Origin: Bacteriovoracaceae bacterium
Lineage (GTDB): Bacteria > Bdellovibrionota > Bacteriovoracia > Bacteriovoracales > Bacteriovoracaceae
DNA: 53,764 nucleotides
Assembly (NCBI GenBank): GCA_018649885.1
Contig: JABIHA010000041.1
Coordinates: 1-53,764, forward strand
Reading direction: 5' to 3'
Shown: in pieces, positions 8,405 to 16,474 of the stretch
Position numbering within the stretch: the first letter of the stretch is position 1
How the letters are laid out: each line of letters begins with the position of its first letter
Position numbers and translations under genes: made by a program
The notes under the pieces: generated by a model
What the model was told of the DNA's origin: nothing
Seen by the model: the letters and a program-made list of their open reading frames with translations, nothing else
The model's database searches: none

Positions 8405-8641
8405 ATGGCCGTGGATGAAAAAGAAATTAAAGGCTGCCCCAAACTTCTTAGTGAAGGCTGGAAAAAGAGACACCTAGTCGACCCTGACAGGGCAGCTGAA
8501 TCCATAGAGCTCTATGAAAGCATGGGACTCGAGGCCATCGCCAAAAAACTAGACCCTAAAGACCTCGGTGATAGCTGCGAAGGGTGCAAAAGTGCTCTTT
8601 GCACCAACTATCTAATGGTTTACACCAAAGTCAAAAAATAG
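8405..8641 (+). CDS. Small cysteine-containing protein at the end of the bcr-like operon
   Basis: A 78-residue acidic/basic soluble protein, no signal peptide. It has four cysteines: one at residue 11 (KGCPK) and three near the end in CEGCKSALCTNYLMVYTK. The segment RHLVDPDRAAESIELYESMGLEA looks like a short alpha/beta unit. The Cys-x2-Cys-x5-Cys pattern suggests metal or cluster binding. It starts one base after the upstream ATPase gene, so it is co-transcribed and likely serves the same complex as a maturation or electron-transfer accessory (inference). Small proteins of similar look occur beside 2-hydroxyacyl-CoA dehydratase genes in anaerobes (recollection, not checked). Confidence 0.7.
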   Translation: MAVDEKEIKGCPKLLSEGWKKRHLVDPDRAAESIELYESMGLEAIAKKLDPKDLGDSCEGCKSALCTNYLMVYTKVKK

Positions 8642-8720
8642 TGTTCTTTTTACACACTACCCTCAGTAAACAATTCCAGGTTCATTAAGCTTTCATTAAC
8701 AGGCATTGAGCCAGATCCCA

Positions 8721-8752
8721 CTCCCCGTTAAACTCTCATAGCACTAACGGAG
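8721..8752 (+). promoter_or_regulatory. Hairpin covering the ribosome binding site
   Basis: CTCC plus CCGTTA at 8721-8730 can pair with TAACGGAG at 8745-8752 (8 bp with a two-base bulge, 14-base loop). GGAG at 8749-8752 is the only good ribosome binding site for the following small secreted protein, so the fold would hide it. The rest of 8642-8759 holds no gene. Confidence 0.4.
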
Positions 8753-8759
8753 AATCCAT

Positions 8760-9026
8760 ATGACACTATTTAAAGCATTTAGCACTCTAGTACTTTGCCT
8801 TTCTTGGACATCCATAGCACTCAGTGCTTACGACACTGAAGTGAAACGAATAGACAGCTCACAAGTAAGAGTTGAAAACCTTCAGCTGCAACACTCAGGA
8901 AAAGCCTTTGATCGATTCTATCGTATTATCGATAATGATAAAGGTGTTACTTGTTATATTATTAGCTCTGGCTCAATACAGTCATCAAGTAGTACTAGTA
9001 GCTCTATACAATGTATCAAGCTCTAG
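8760..9026 (+). CDS. Small secreted protein, hypothetical
   Basis: An 88-residue protein with a typical signal peptide (hydrophobic stretch TLVLCLSWTSIALSA, cleavage expected near residue 22). The mature part of ~65 residues contains two cysteines (in VTCYIISSG and IQCIKL) that could form a disulfide and a serine-rich linker between them. The ending V-x-C-Y-x-I-S-S-G...C resembles many tiny periplasmic proteins of unknown role. GGAG lies 7 bases before the ATG. It faces the lipoprotein gene at 9041 with only 14 bases between the stops. No function assigned. Confidence 0.7.
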   Translation: MTLFKAFSTLVLCLSWTSIALSAYDTEVKRIDSSQVRVENLQLQHSGKAFDRFYRIIDNDKGVTCYIISSGSIQSSSSTSSSIQCIKL

Positions 9027-9040
9027 GATAGCAAATACTG

Positions 9041-10903
9041 TTATTTTTTTATAATAGTCAAAAGGGCGTCACTGGCATCATTAACAACTCCGGTCACTGC
9101 TTCTTTTTTGGCCTCAATGGTTAGAGTAGAACTTGCCGTCATATCATTCAAAAAATAAACCATGGAGCACGAGCTCTCATCATGACCTTCGGTTATCCTA
9201 ATGTATTGAGACTTGCACTCAGCACCTGTTACTGGTGTACCATTAACTTTCAAACTAATGACTACATTAGGTCTTTGAGCAGCACTGGTGAGATGATCAT
9301 TGTAGTAAACAAGATAATCTCCGCCAGTTACCAGCGTAATATTTTGAGGATTAACTCCCACACTGTGAGTAAACTCAGTGGCATCAATTGTATCTTGAGT
9401 GGCCCATTCAATGGCACTGCCCACTGCTGTACTATTCCAATCAGTGCTGGCAACGGTTCGGTTTCCTCTCACGGTGAGGATATTATCAGCAGAAGATATC
9501 TTTTCAATCATAATGGAAGCTTCAGTTCCGGCGATGACATTAAGGGCACCTGTTGTGATAGTAGTACCCGCTTGGGCAGTCACAGTCAGTACTTGCCCGG
9601 CCATAACAGACTTGGCAACCCCACTAAAGTGAACAGTTGCTGAGTCGTGAGACTCAGCACACCTAATATAACCTTGCGCACCTGTACCTCCGGCAATGGT
9701 GACACCGTCGAGTTTAATTTTGATATCAGAAGAGCGTCTCTTGGAATCACAGCTGGCCATGAAAAGTGGTAGGTTGGCGGTAATAAGATAATCTCCCGCC
9801 GTATTAATTGTTATGTTTTCCGGAGACACAGAATCTGAATGAGTAAAATCTGTATCTTCTTTTACCTCTGTCCAGGTAATGGCGTCAGCAGCGGCCAAAT
9901 TAAAACCGCTTCCTCCTACAGTATTGGAACCTTTTGCAAAGAAAATGGAACGAGATGGTTTTACATACTCCACATACAAAGAAGCGCTTGATGTGGTGAC
10001 AGTACCAATAGAAGCTTCTTGAATCGCTTTGACTTCAATATAATCTCCTGCACTCAAGTCATTTAAAAGGGTGGCAATGTGAACTGAGGCCTCTGCATGC
10101 CCTGATCCTTGCCTGATATAACCCGAGTCTCCCCTTCCTTGAGAAACAGAGACTCCATTTACTAGTACATCGAGAGATACCGCCCTTCTAATGCCGTTGA
10201 CATCAGATAGTGTTAAAGGAATTGTCACTGAAATAAAATAATCACCATCATGCGTGATACTTAATTGTTCAGGGTTAACACTAAGTGAATGCGAGAAGTG
10301 ACAACTAGCAAAGCTGCTGGCACTCCAGACAATGGGATAGGCCGTGGCCTGATTAAAATTAGTTGGCGTTCCTGCTTCAGTTGTCTCGGTTCCTGTTAAA
10401 AATGCTGAGGGGTTGTCATTTGGGATTTGCCAACTTGCAGAGACAGCATGATTGGATTTATTTCCAGCAGCGTCCACAGCTCGCACTAATGAATAATAGT
10501 TGGTCCCAGCACTAAGCCCTAGCTCAGTTGTAAATTGAGCACTGGTTCCAGTCACAACTGAAGAGCTAAATCCTCCACCAGAAATAATGTCAGAAATATT
10601 AGTGCTGGTACTGATTGCCATTTGATAATAACTTACTCCTCCCCCGGAATCAGTAGAGGCAGTCCATGATGTGGCATCAGTTTGATAAAGACAGCTATCT
10701 CCAGTGAGCGTCAAGCTAGTTGGTTTTGTAGGAGGAGTTGTATCACTTGCAGCTACCGTTGAACTATTATCAGAAGACTTTCCAATTTCCTTATATTTTT
10801 CGACCTGCTTATCCAGGCAACCACTAAGGATCACAAAAATGAGAAGATGAAACACCACAGAAAGCGGCACACCACTTCTAAATTTAGTAATTAGAGTCTT
10901 CAT
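9041..10903 (-). CDS. Repeat lipoprotein with three jelly-roll-like domains
   Basis: A 620-residue surface or periplasmic lipoprotein. The signal peptide ends in the lipobox LSGC with C29 as lipidated residue. A spacer and a Pro/Thr-rich fibronectin-III-like domain (starting DTTPPTKPTSLTLTG, about 55-160) precede three homologous modules of ~130-140 residues. Each module has the pattern F-x-H-S-x-x-V-x-P-x-x-I-T, then GDY, a V/L-NG turn, YIR-x-x-x-GH and an alternating hydrophobic end. The modules look like TNF/C1q-type beta sandwiches. The chosen ATG is the one nearest the signal peptide; a GTG 11 codons upstream is in frame without a better ribosome site. Likely role: surface adhesion or recognition (inference). 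Confidence 0.78.
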   Translation of the reverse strand: MKTLITKFRSGVPLSVVFHLLIFVILSGCLDKQVEKYKEIGKSSDNSSTVAASDTTPPTKPTSLTLTGDSCLYQTDATSWTASTDSGGGVSYYQMAISTSTNISDIISGGGFSSSVVTGTSAQFTTELGLSAGTNYYSLVRAVDAAGNKSNHAVSASWQIPNDNPSAFLTGTETTEAGTPTNFNQATAYPIVWSASSFASCHFSHSLSVNPEQLSITHDGDYFISVTIPLTLSDVNGIRRAVSLDVLVNGVSVSQGRGDSGYIRQGSGHAEASVHIATLLNDLSAGDYIEVKAIQEASIGTVTTSSASLYVEYVKPSRSIFFAKGSNTVGGSGFNLAAADAITWTEVKEDTDFTHSDSVSPENITINTAGDYLITANLPLFMASCDSKRRSSDIKIKLDGVTIAGGTGAQGYIRCAESHDSATVHFSGVAKSVMAGQVLTVTAQAGTTITTGALNVIAGTEASIMIEKISSADNILTVRGNRTVASTDWNSTAVGSAIEWATQDTIDATEFTHSVGVNPQNITLVTGGDYLVYYNDHLTSAAQRPNVVISLKVNGTPVTGAECKSQYIRITEGHDESSCSMVYFLNDMTASSTLTIEAKKEAVTGVVNDASDALLTIIKK

Positions 10904-11033
10904 AAATCTTTTTGTTAACACCATTAAAACAACCACTAGTACTGATGTAACTATTCGTAAAAATTACGAACTAGTTTAAGAAAAATTTAGACTTTGGGTG
11001 AAACTTAAGAAAATAGTTGAGAGTTTTTATTGG

Positions 11034-11056
11034 GAAGGCACGAATACCGTGCCTTC
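11034..11056 (-). terminator. Strong hairpin downstream of the KPDP-repeat gene, no U-tract
   Basis: GAAGGCACG (11034-11042) and CGTGCCTTC (11048-11056) form a perfect 9-bp stem around AATAC. It lies 17 bases beyond the stop of the minus-strand gene. No T-run follows on that strand, so termination function is inferred from position. The sequence AAGGCACGAATAC recurs in the terminator at 30931. Confidence 0.5.
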
Positions 11057-11073
11057 TAGTCTACTATTCAAAC

Positions 11074-11631
11074 CTATGGGCAGTAGGAAGCGATTCCTTT
11101 AGGAGTGGCGCTTGAGCTCATAATAGCGAAAAAGACTACACAATCACCTCTGCCACTTTTACAGGCAACCCCTAGTTGATCATCAGTCCAAGTACGCCTG
11201 AAAGTTTTAAGTCGATTTTTACAGCGAAATTGCCTGCATTTAAGCGTGTTATCAGAACTGGCACATTTCTTAGGATCTGGCTTTTTTGGGTCTGGTTTTT
11301 TAGGATCTGGTTTTTTAGGATCGGGCTTTTTAGGTCCTGTTCTCTTACATTTGGTGTAATGCATTTTAGAGATGGTTAGACGCCCTTTAATTCTTGAACG
11401 GCAAAGCTTAGAACAATTCTCAGCACACTGATCCCCTGGCCCTGAGCCCCACTCTAAAGCGCGGTATAACTCATCTTCAAAGTCCCCGCACTTGAGAACA
11501 TGTTTATCCACAATCACTTGCCAGCGATCAATTTCATCCATGCAGCCTTTAGAACAACTAGAAGCGCAACGCTCCTTTGACCAAGCAAGCTGGGTGCTAA
11601 TTAAAATTAATAGTGCCAGAAATAGTTTCAT
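11074..11631 (-). CDS. Secreted cysteine-rich protein with KPDP repeats
   Basis: A 185-residue exported protein. The signal peptide MKLFLALLILISTQLAWS is followed by a mature chain with many cysteines (C-x3-C-x3-C in CASSCSKGC, and CAENCSKLC in the second unit), so two related disulfide-rich modules are visible. A proline-lysine linker made of four KPDPK repeats joins them to a third Cys-containing part near the C-terminus. The ATG at 11631 is chosen because it opens the signal peptide; an upstream in-frame ATG would put 15 polar residues before it. The next gene is divergent. No family recognised; a cell-surface role is plausible. Confidence 0.7.
   Translation of the reverse strand: MKLFLALLILISTQLAWSKERCASSCSKGCMDEIDRWQVIVDKHVLKCGDFEDELYRALEWGSGPGDQCAENCSKLCRSRIKGRLTISKMHYTKCKRTGPKKPDPKKPDPKKPDPKKPDPKKCASSDNTLKCRQFRCKNRLKTFRRTWTDDQLGVACKSGRGDCVVFFAIMSSSATPKGIASYCP
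11275..11335. repeat. 15-bp tandem repeat encoding KPDPK units
   Basis: About four copies of a 15-bp unit (GGATCTGGTTTTTTA on the plus strand, with small changes) lie inside the minus-strand gene. They code for Lys-Pro-Asp-Pro-Lys. Copy number in multiples of 15 bp can change without shifting the frame. Confidence 0.75.
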
Positions 11632-11882
11632 AACCTGGGCCCTCACAAATAAGTTATAATCAAATGATGACTCCATTCAGAGCATCTGTGAAGCCCAGGG
11701 CCAGAAGTTTTACCAATGTCACAAAAATACAGTGATCAGCTCCATTATGGAGCGAAATTACTAAATTTCTGCCGCCGCTAGCGCTGCGAGGAAGCACGTC
11801 CAATTGGAAGGATTTTTCTATTTCATAGATCAAGAAATTTATCTCACTTAAATTCAATTCTCTGAGGCATTTTACCGAAAAT

Positions 11883-13142
11883 ATGATTGTGATGAGAGCT
11901 TATTTCCAACAAATATTATTTATCCTTCTAATTCCCGCAGCCTTTGCTGGGAAAGTCGGAGAATTAAAATTTGATTTCACACCAATTGATCACTCAAGAT
12001 CTCTTTCAAAAAAATTTTGTGATATTAGTTCTCTAATAACGAAGCTCCATCAATGTGACTACCACGGATCCCCCTGCCCTCTAAAAATGAGCGTGGAAAG
12101 ATCTGGAAAATGCCAAATCGTTCAATTTAAATTTTCTCCTGAAGTGATTGCAAGCTATGAAGATAAACCGTTTGCAAAAGCAATGTTAATTTTCTCGAAA
12201 AATGGGAAACCAATTAAACAGAAAATAAACATTTTTGGAACCTCTTCGCTTGTAAAGTCTGGGACAGTGGAAGAACAAATTGGAGAAATCTGTGAAAAGG
12301 CCATTGATCCAGAAAGGTGGGGACAACAAGGTGTGGATGAATTAGTAAAGGTTGTCATTTTTGACACCGTATTTGCCCTAGATCAAATGAAACAAGTCCC
12401 ACTTTATCCACAATTAGTTGAAGAGTTTAAATATTACCAAGACTGGACATCTCGCGAGCCTCAGACTCATGGGGCACTTATGGCCACCAGAGTGAGTAAC
12501 AATGCTCATGATGTTAATGCAGTAATCCCCATTGTAAGCTACAATGGTCAAAAATTTCGCGATGTTAAGTACTGTGTTGAATCAGACTGTAGAATCATTA
12601 GATATGATACCTATGAGCTCATTTCTGCCATCAAGCAATCCAAGGCCTTAGTGGTAAATTTAAGCACTCACGGTAAAAAAGAAAGATTTGGCAATGGTTT
12701 GGATTTGGCCATGAAAAAAAACCCCAATACTCTTTTTGTAGCAGCTGCTGGTAACATCGACGACGACCTAACAAACGATGATATTATGAGTAACCATTAC
12801 CCCCAAAAGCTAGCGCCTGATAAAGAAAACTTAGTGCTTGTTGCAGCCTGGGATAGAGAAAAAAATCAATTGGTAGAAAGCTCGGCTACCCACCCACAAA
12901 AAGTGGATTTTGCGCTATCTACCCCCTTTCCTGAACAGCAAACATCAGTGGCCGCTGCTATTACCTCAAGGGTTGTTAGCAAGCTTGTAAAAAAATACCC
13001 TCAGTTTACAGGTCCACAAATCAAAGAAGCCCTTTGCGAAACAGTCACCCCAGTAGAAGAGCTAGTGGATCTTACTCGCTGTGGAGGAACCATAAATCCA
13101 AAAGCTGCTGATCTTTACCTGGAAAAAATGAAAGGTATTTGA
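11883..13142 (+). CDS. Exported subtilase-like (S8) serine peptidase, degenerate
   Basis: A 419-residue protein with a signal peptide (LFILLIPAAFAG). The C-terminal ~250 residues resemble a subtilase: THGALMATRV carries the histidine, LFVAAAGNIDDD the oxyanion-hole Asn, and QQTSVAAAITSRVV the nucleophile Ser in place of the usual GTSxAAP. The aspartate motif (D-S/T-G) expected before the histidine is not visible, so the triad may be incomplete or rearranged. The N-terminal ~170 residues are an unrecognised domain with several cysteines. An ATG three codons downstream is an alternative start; neither has a strong ribosome site. It may be an inactive protease homologue or a divergent enzyme. 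Confidence 0.65.
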   Translation: MIVMRAYFQQILFILLIPAAFAGKVGELKFDFTPIDHSRSLSKKFCDISSLITKLHQCDYHGSPCPLKMSVERSGKCQIVQFKFSPEVIASYEDKPFAKAMLIFSKNGKPIKQKINIFGTSSLVKSGTVEEQIGEICEKAIDPERWGQQGVDELVKVVIFDTVFALDQMKQVPLYPQLVEEFKYYQDWTSREPQTHGALMATRVSNNAHDVNAVIPIVSYNGQKFRDVKYCVESDCRIIRYDTYELISAIKQSKALVVNLSTHGKKERFGNGLDLAMKKNPNTLFVAAAGNIDDDLTNDDIMSNHYPQKLAPDKENLVLVAAWDREKNQLVESSATHPQKVDFALSTPFPEQQTSVAAAITSRVVSKLVKKYPQFTGPQIKEALCETVTPVEELVDLTRCGGTINPKAADLYLEKMKGI

Positions 13143-13154
13143 GCTTTCCGCTTC

Positions 13155-13823
13155 TTAGTGGGAGTCACCTTTTTGTAGATCGCGACGAATATCCATCCAG
13201 ATCTGATAATAGCGCCAGGCCGGAGGGTCATCAGCTCTGACTTTATGATCGGGCCTTAAGTTCAAACTTCCTGTCGCTAAAAGAGTTTGTTTTACTTTAG
13301 GGTTCTGATTTAATTTAGAAAGCATCGCTTCTTTAATAACTTGGTAGTGATCACTTTTTTCAGAAGTTCTGTAGACCATTTCCACCCCTTCAAAGGTTAC
13401 CCAGTTGATTCCCATCTTCTTCATCACTTTAGAGCCAAACCCTCCAGCCTTTTTAGCGGTGTGCCCATCCATTTTTTCCACTTCTGCTCTTGTGAATGGC
13501 CACTCGGCTTTTGAAAAACGTGGATCAGATTTACTTTCAGGATATTTCATAGACTGCCAAAGACCTTCAAGGCTTGGGTATTTCTTTTTTCGGAAAACAA
13601 AAGGTGTTGCTGCAAAATTTGATAGCAGCCCCAGTTCATTTCTCTTACTGAGAACAACCTCACCTTTTTTGGCACTATCAGGAGAAATCTCCCACCATTT
13701 AAGATCTTCTTTGGGAACAGGTTTCCACCAGTGAGTTGGATACTGTGCATGTGCAGAAAATAAAAATGAGCTGATTAGAAATAGAAAAAATGTGTTCTTC
13801 ACCCTGCCCCCCAAGCGTAGCAT
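13155..13823 (-). CDS. Exported NADAR (YbiA-like) domain protein
   Basis: A 222-residue protein with a signal peptide (FFLFLISSFLFSAHA, cleavage about residue 26) and a NADAR/YbiA-type domain: GLLSNFAATPFVFRKKKYPSLEGLWQ corresponds to the family's LSNF...YPTVEH-Q signature, and LLATGSLNLRPDH to the late LLATG motif. Family members remove ADP-ribose from modified DNA or metabolise riboflavin intermediates, and normally act in the cytoplasm. Export is therefore odd. GAGGG lies 4 bases before the ATG. It is convergent with the subtilase-like gene (12-bp gap). The glutamate of the usual active-site region is retained in SLEG. Confidence 0.72.
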   Translation of the reverse strand: MLRLGGRVKNTFFLFLISSFLFSAHAQYPTHWWKPVPKEDLKWWEISPDSAKKGEVVLSKRNELGLLSNFAATPFVFRKKKYPSLEGLWQSMKYPESKSDPRFSKAEWPFTRAEVEKMDGHTAKKAGGFGSKVMKKMGINWVTFEGVEMVYRTSEKSDHYQVIKEAMLSKLNQNPKVKQTLLATGSLNLRPDHKVRADDPPAWRYYQIWMDIRRDLQKGDSH

Positions 13824-13876
13824 TGACCCTCTAAACTCCTACCGATTATTGGACCAAGGTGTCAAGAGACTGCGGG

Positions 13877-16282
13877 TTATGCCGCTGAATAGGCCCACTC
13901 AAGTTCCGGTAATTGGGTGCTACCCATGGATGGATCTAGCTCCAACCTTTCAATGAACTCTGGAATACTCTCATAGGGAAGAGGAAGATCATTGTCTTGT
14001 AAAACCTTGATCATCTCAATAGGATCAAAAGAATCAATGAACGTCTGTGTATCTTGCTCATATGCCCAACTAGGTACGACTTCAGCAAAGGCAATTCCTT
14101 TGTACTCTGTTCCAGCTGAAGTGATAGCACGATCTCCTGAGGTCCCTTCCCAAACTCTTGCATAAAAAGAGAGGTGTGATCTTGGAATATTTTGAATGTT
14201 ACCAGTGGCACTTTTGTCACTAAAAGCTTCGATCTGTTTCATTTTTTTAGCTGCTGCTTTAATTCCATAACTTCCATTTCCCATTCCTCTTCTTAGACGA
14301 ATGATTGGTACTCCACTTTTACCTAAAATTCTTGTAGCCTCACTAAAAGCATTTGGGCCATCAGCTATAATCACCTCAGGTTTTCCTTGTTTTAAAACTT
14401 CGCCTAAAACTCTTTGTCTATACTGAGATGTTTGAGCTAATACTGTAGCCCACTCCTGTTTTGTGGCACCGTCCATTCCGAAAGGAATAGTTTTAAAAAC
14501 TAGGTACTGATCAGATACACCCATGTCTTCCATCAGGCCGTGAAGGTATTGCCCTCTCTCTCCAGTTAAGGCCCTGGCCGTAACGATATCATCATATCCA
14601 ATGGGGTCAGCTAAGATTAGAACTCTAGGATTTTTAAAAGTTCCTCTGTAGTGTCCAAAAGCTGCAACATTGGGGTGTGTTTTGACATTGTAAGCATCGA
14701 TGCCATCACTCTTCCAAGACATTTCTTCTTTTTCATCAAATATTTTTTTAAGATCAAGATTTTCGACCATTAATTTTGCAAATTTTTCTCCTGGTCCTGG
14801 ATCAAATACATAACGCAGGTCCAGTGAAGAAGGTCTTGCGATAAATAAATTACTTTGATCAATCCCCTCAGCAGCTTTAGCACTAGTCATCTTCTGAATA
14901 GCCGACTTTGAAAAGCGGCCATTATCTCTGGTTCCGATAATGACTACATGGGCGTTCCCAGACATTCTCCTGGCAGTTGATTTAGATACCATTCTATTTT
15001 TTGGAGTTCCAAAATCATAAAACTCTGGCCCAATATCAGATCTTCCATATTTATAGTTCTCGCCTTTAGAGTAGTAGTTAATTTTTCCCGGATCGGCTTT
15101 AATGCTCCATCCTTTCTCAGCGTAAATATCAAGATCTTTTACATTACTCATAACTCTTTCTGAAGCCTTGAGCTCTCCTATTGCCCAAGTCTTTGCCTCC
15201 CTGACTGTACGAGTTAAGCTACTTGGATGAGGAAGAGAAATAACAATAAGATCGTTTTCGATGACTGATCCATCATCAAGCTTAAGTCCTTTAAGAGATC
15301 TTGTGTAAGCTCCATCAATCATCATTTTTCTTAAATCATAGCCACCTAATTGAGCCGCATTAATTAGACCATTGTTATAGGGGCCACCCTTAGTAAAAAC
15401 CATTTTGTCTAAGTAATCTTCTAAGTTGTTTGCAAGTGAGCGCTCTACCTTTCTTTGATTAGATGACTTTGAATAATCCACATACTCACCCAGCACGTTC
15501 TCATAGAGATCACTCCCGTCTCTTGCAACTAGTGAGGAATAAGTATTGTTTGCTCCTGCATACTCAACCTTTGTCTCAGGAACTTGGATATCTTTCATTT
15601 TATCTTCATTGTAGGCCTCAACACTGGCACCCTTACTTCTAGCGTAAGTAGCAATCGAGTCACGAGCTGCTCCACCAAACAATACAATCAACTTCATAGA
15701 TTGTTTATTGTTTCTGATAATCCAATCGATAAGCTGATTTCTCCATTTAACAATGGGGCTATTTAAATTTTGTGAAATAAGCCATAGTTTGTTGTCCACG
15801 AGGTTACTAAGCCGAACTGAAGCACCACTACTTTTTTTATAAATATAGGGAGTATTGTAGACTCCGTACTGTCCTTTTATTGTAAAAGAATATGAATTAA
15901 TAAAAGCGGCTCCCTCGGCAACACCAAAGTAGTTAGCAAGGTCTTGGGTACGGCCACCAAATCCAGCGGTTGCAGGCCTTCCCGCGGCTTCGGCAATATG
16001 GGTTCCGTCTTGGCCAATAAAGAGAATTTTTACCTTTCCCTCATCTGGAAGCATTCTCCAAGGGATAGGACCAAAGGCCGGTCTAAATTTTTGTTTTCTT
16101 CCTATGATTTGCTTTGATACCAGTGGCATATTGGGAATATTCGCCGTTATGTCAATCAACTCTTTTCCCATTTTTGTATCAGGACTCGGACCTGGGTCGT
16201 AAGACCAAAGAGGCATTTTCGCCTGTAATTGAGTGGATAAAAATAGAGTGGCAAAAAGAAACAAAACATTTACGCGTTGCAT
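13877..16282 (-). CDS. Large exported protein with two uracil-DNA-glycosylase-like segments
   Basis: An 801-residue protein with a clear signal peptide (MQRVNVLFLFATLFLSTQLQA, cleavage at 21/22). Residues 86-121 read ILFIGQDG...GRPATAGFGGRTQDL, matching the first motif of UDG-superfamily enzymes (GxxPG-x-x-E...G-x-P-F...L), and LPHPSSL near residue 350 matches the HPS motif II. A second similar segment at about 565-600 reads VLILADPIGYDD...ARALTGERGQYLHGLM with a following PFGMD. So it looks like a duplicated UDG-like fold in one periplasmic protein. DNA glycosylases are cytoplasmic, making location the surprise. Motifs are seen directly; enzymatic activity is unproven and key residues may be altered. 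Confidence 0.6.
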   Translation of the reverse strand: MQRVNVLFLFATLFLSTQLQAKMPLWSYDPGPSPDTKMGKELIDITANIPNMPLVSKQIIGRKQKFRPAFGPIPWRMLPDEGKVKILFIGQDGTHIAEAAGRPATAGFGGRTQDLANYFGVAEGAAFINSYSFTIKGQYGVYNTPYIYKKSSGASVRLSNLVDNKLWLISQNLNSPIVKWRNQLIDWIIRNNKQSMKLIVLFGGAARDSIATYARSKGASVEAYNEDKMKDIQVPETKVEYAGANNTYSSLVARDGSDLYENVLGEYVDYSKSSNQRKVERSLANNLEDYLDKMVFTKGGPYNNGLINAAQLGGYDLRKMMIDGAYTRSLKGLKLDDGSVIENDLIVISLPHPSSLTRTVREAKTWAIGELKASERVMSNVKDLDIYAEKGWSIKADPGKINYYSKGENYKYGRSDIGPEFYDFGTPKNRMVSKSTARRMSGNAHVVIIGTRDNGRFSKSAIQKMTSAKAAEGIDQSNLFIARPSSLDLRYVFDPGPGEKFAKLMVENLDLKKIFDEKEEMSWKSDGIDAYNVKTHPNVAAFGHYRGTFKNPRVLILADPIGYDDIVTARALTGERGQYLHGLMEDMGVSDQYLVFKTIPFGMDGATKQEWATVLAQTSQYRQRVLGEVLKQGKPEVIIADGPNAFSEATRILGKSGVPIIRLRRGMGNGSYGIKAAAKKMKQIEAFSDKSATGNIQNIPRSHLSFYARVWEGTSGDRAITSAGTEYKGIAFAEVVPSWAYEQDTQTFIDSFDPIEMIKVLQDNDLPLPYESIPEFIERLELDPSMGSTQLPELEWAYSAA

Positions 16283-16474
16283 GATTTTTCCTTGTAAAAC
16301 AAATTTTAGGCTCTTTGTTTACTGTTTGATGCACTAGCTGTGTAGTTAACTTTTGTTCTGTTGTAAAAAATACAAAAAGTGATTTGGACCAAGTCCTTAA
16401 AACCATTTAGCACAGGGGTTTTCGTCAGTCATGGACTGTGAATATAAAAGGGAAAAACCAATAGGAATTAAAAG

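Noticed and set aside
11275..11335. Regular short repeats considered as CRISPR
   Set aside because: Units are contiguous 15-mers without spacers and code for KPDPK.
11660..11857. Minus-strand frame between the KPDP-repeat and subtilase genes
   Set aside because: No signal peptide, odd composition, and it occupies the divergent promoter region.
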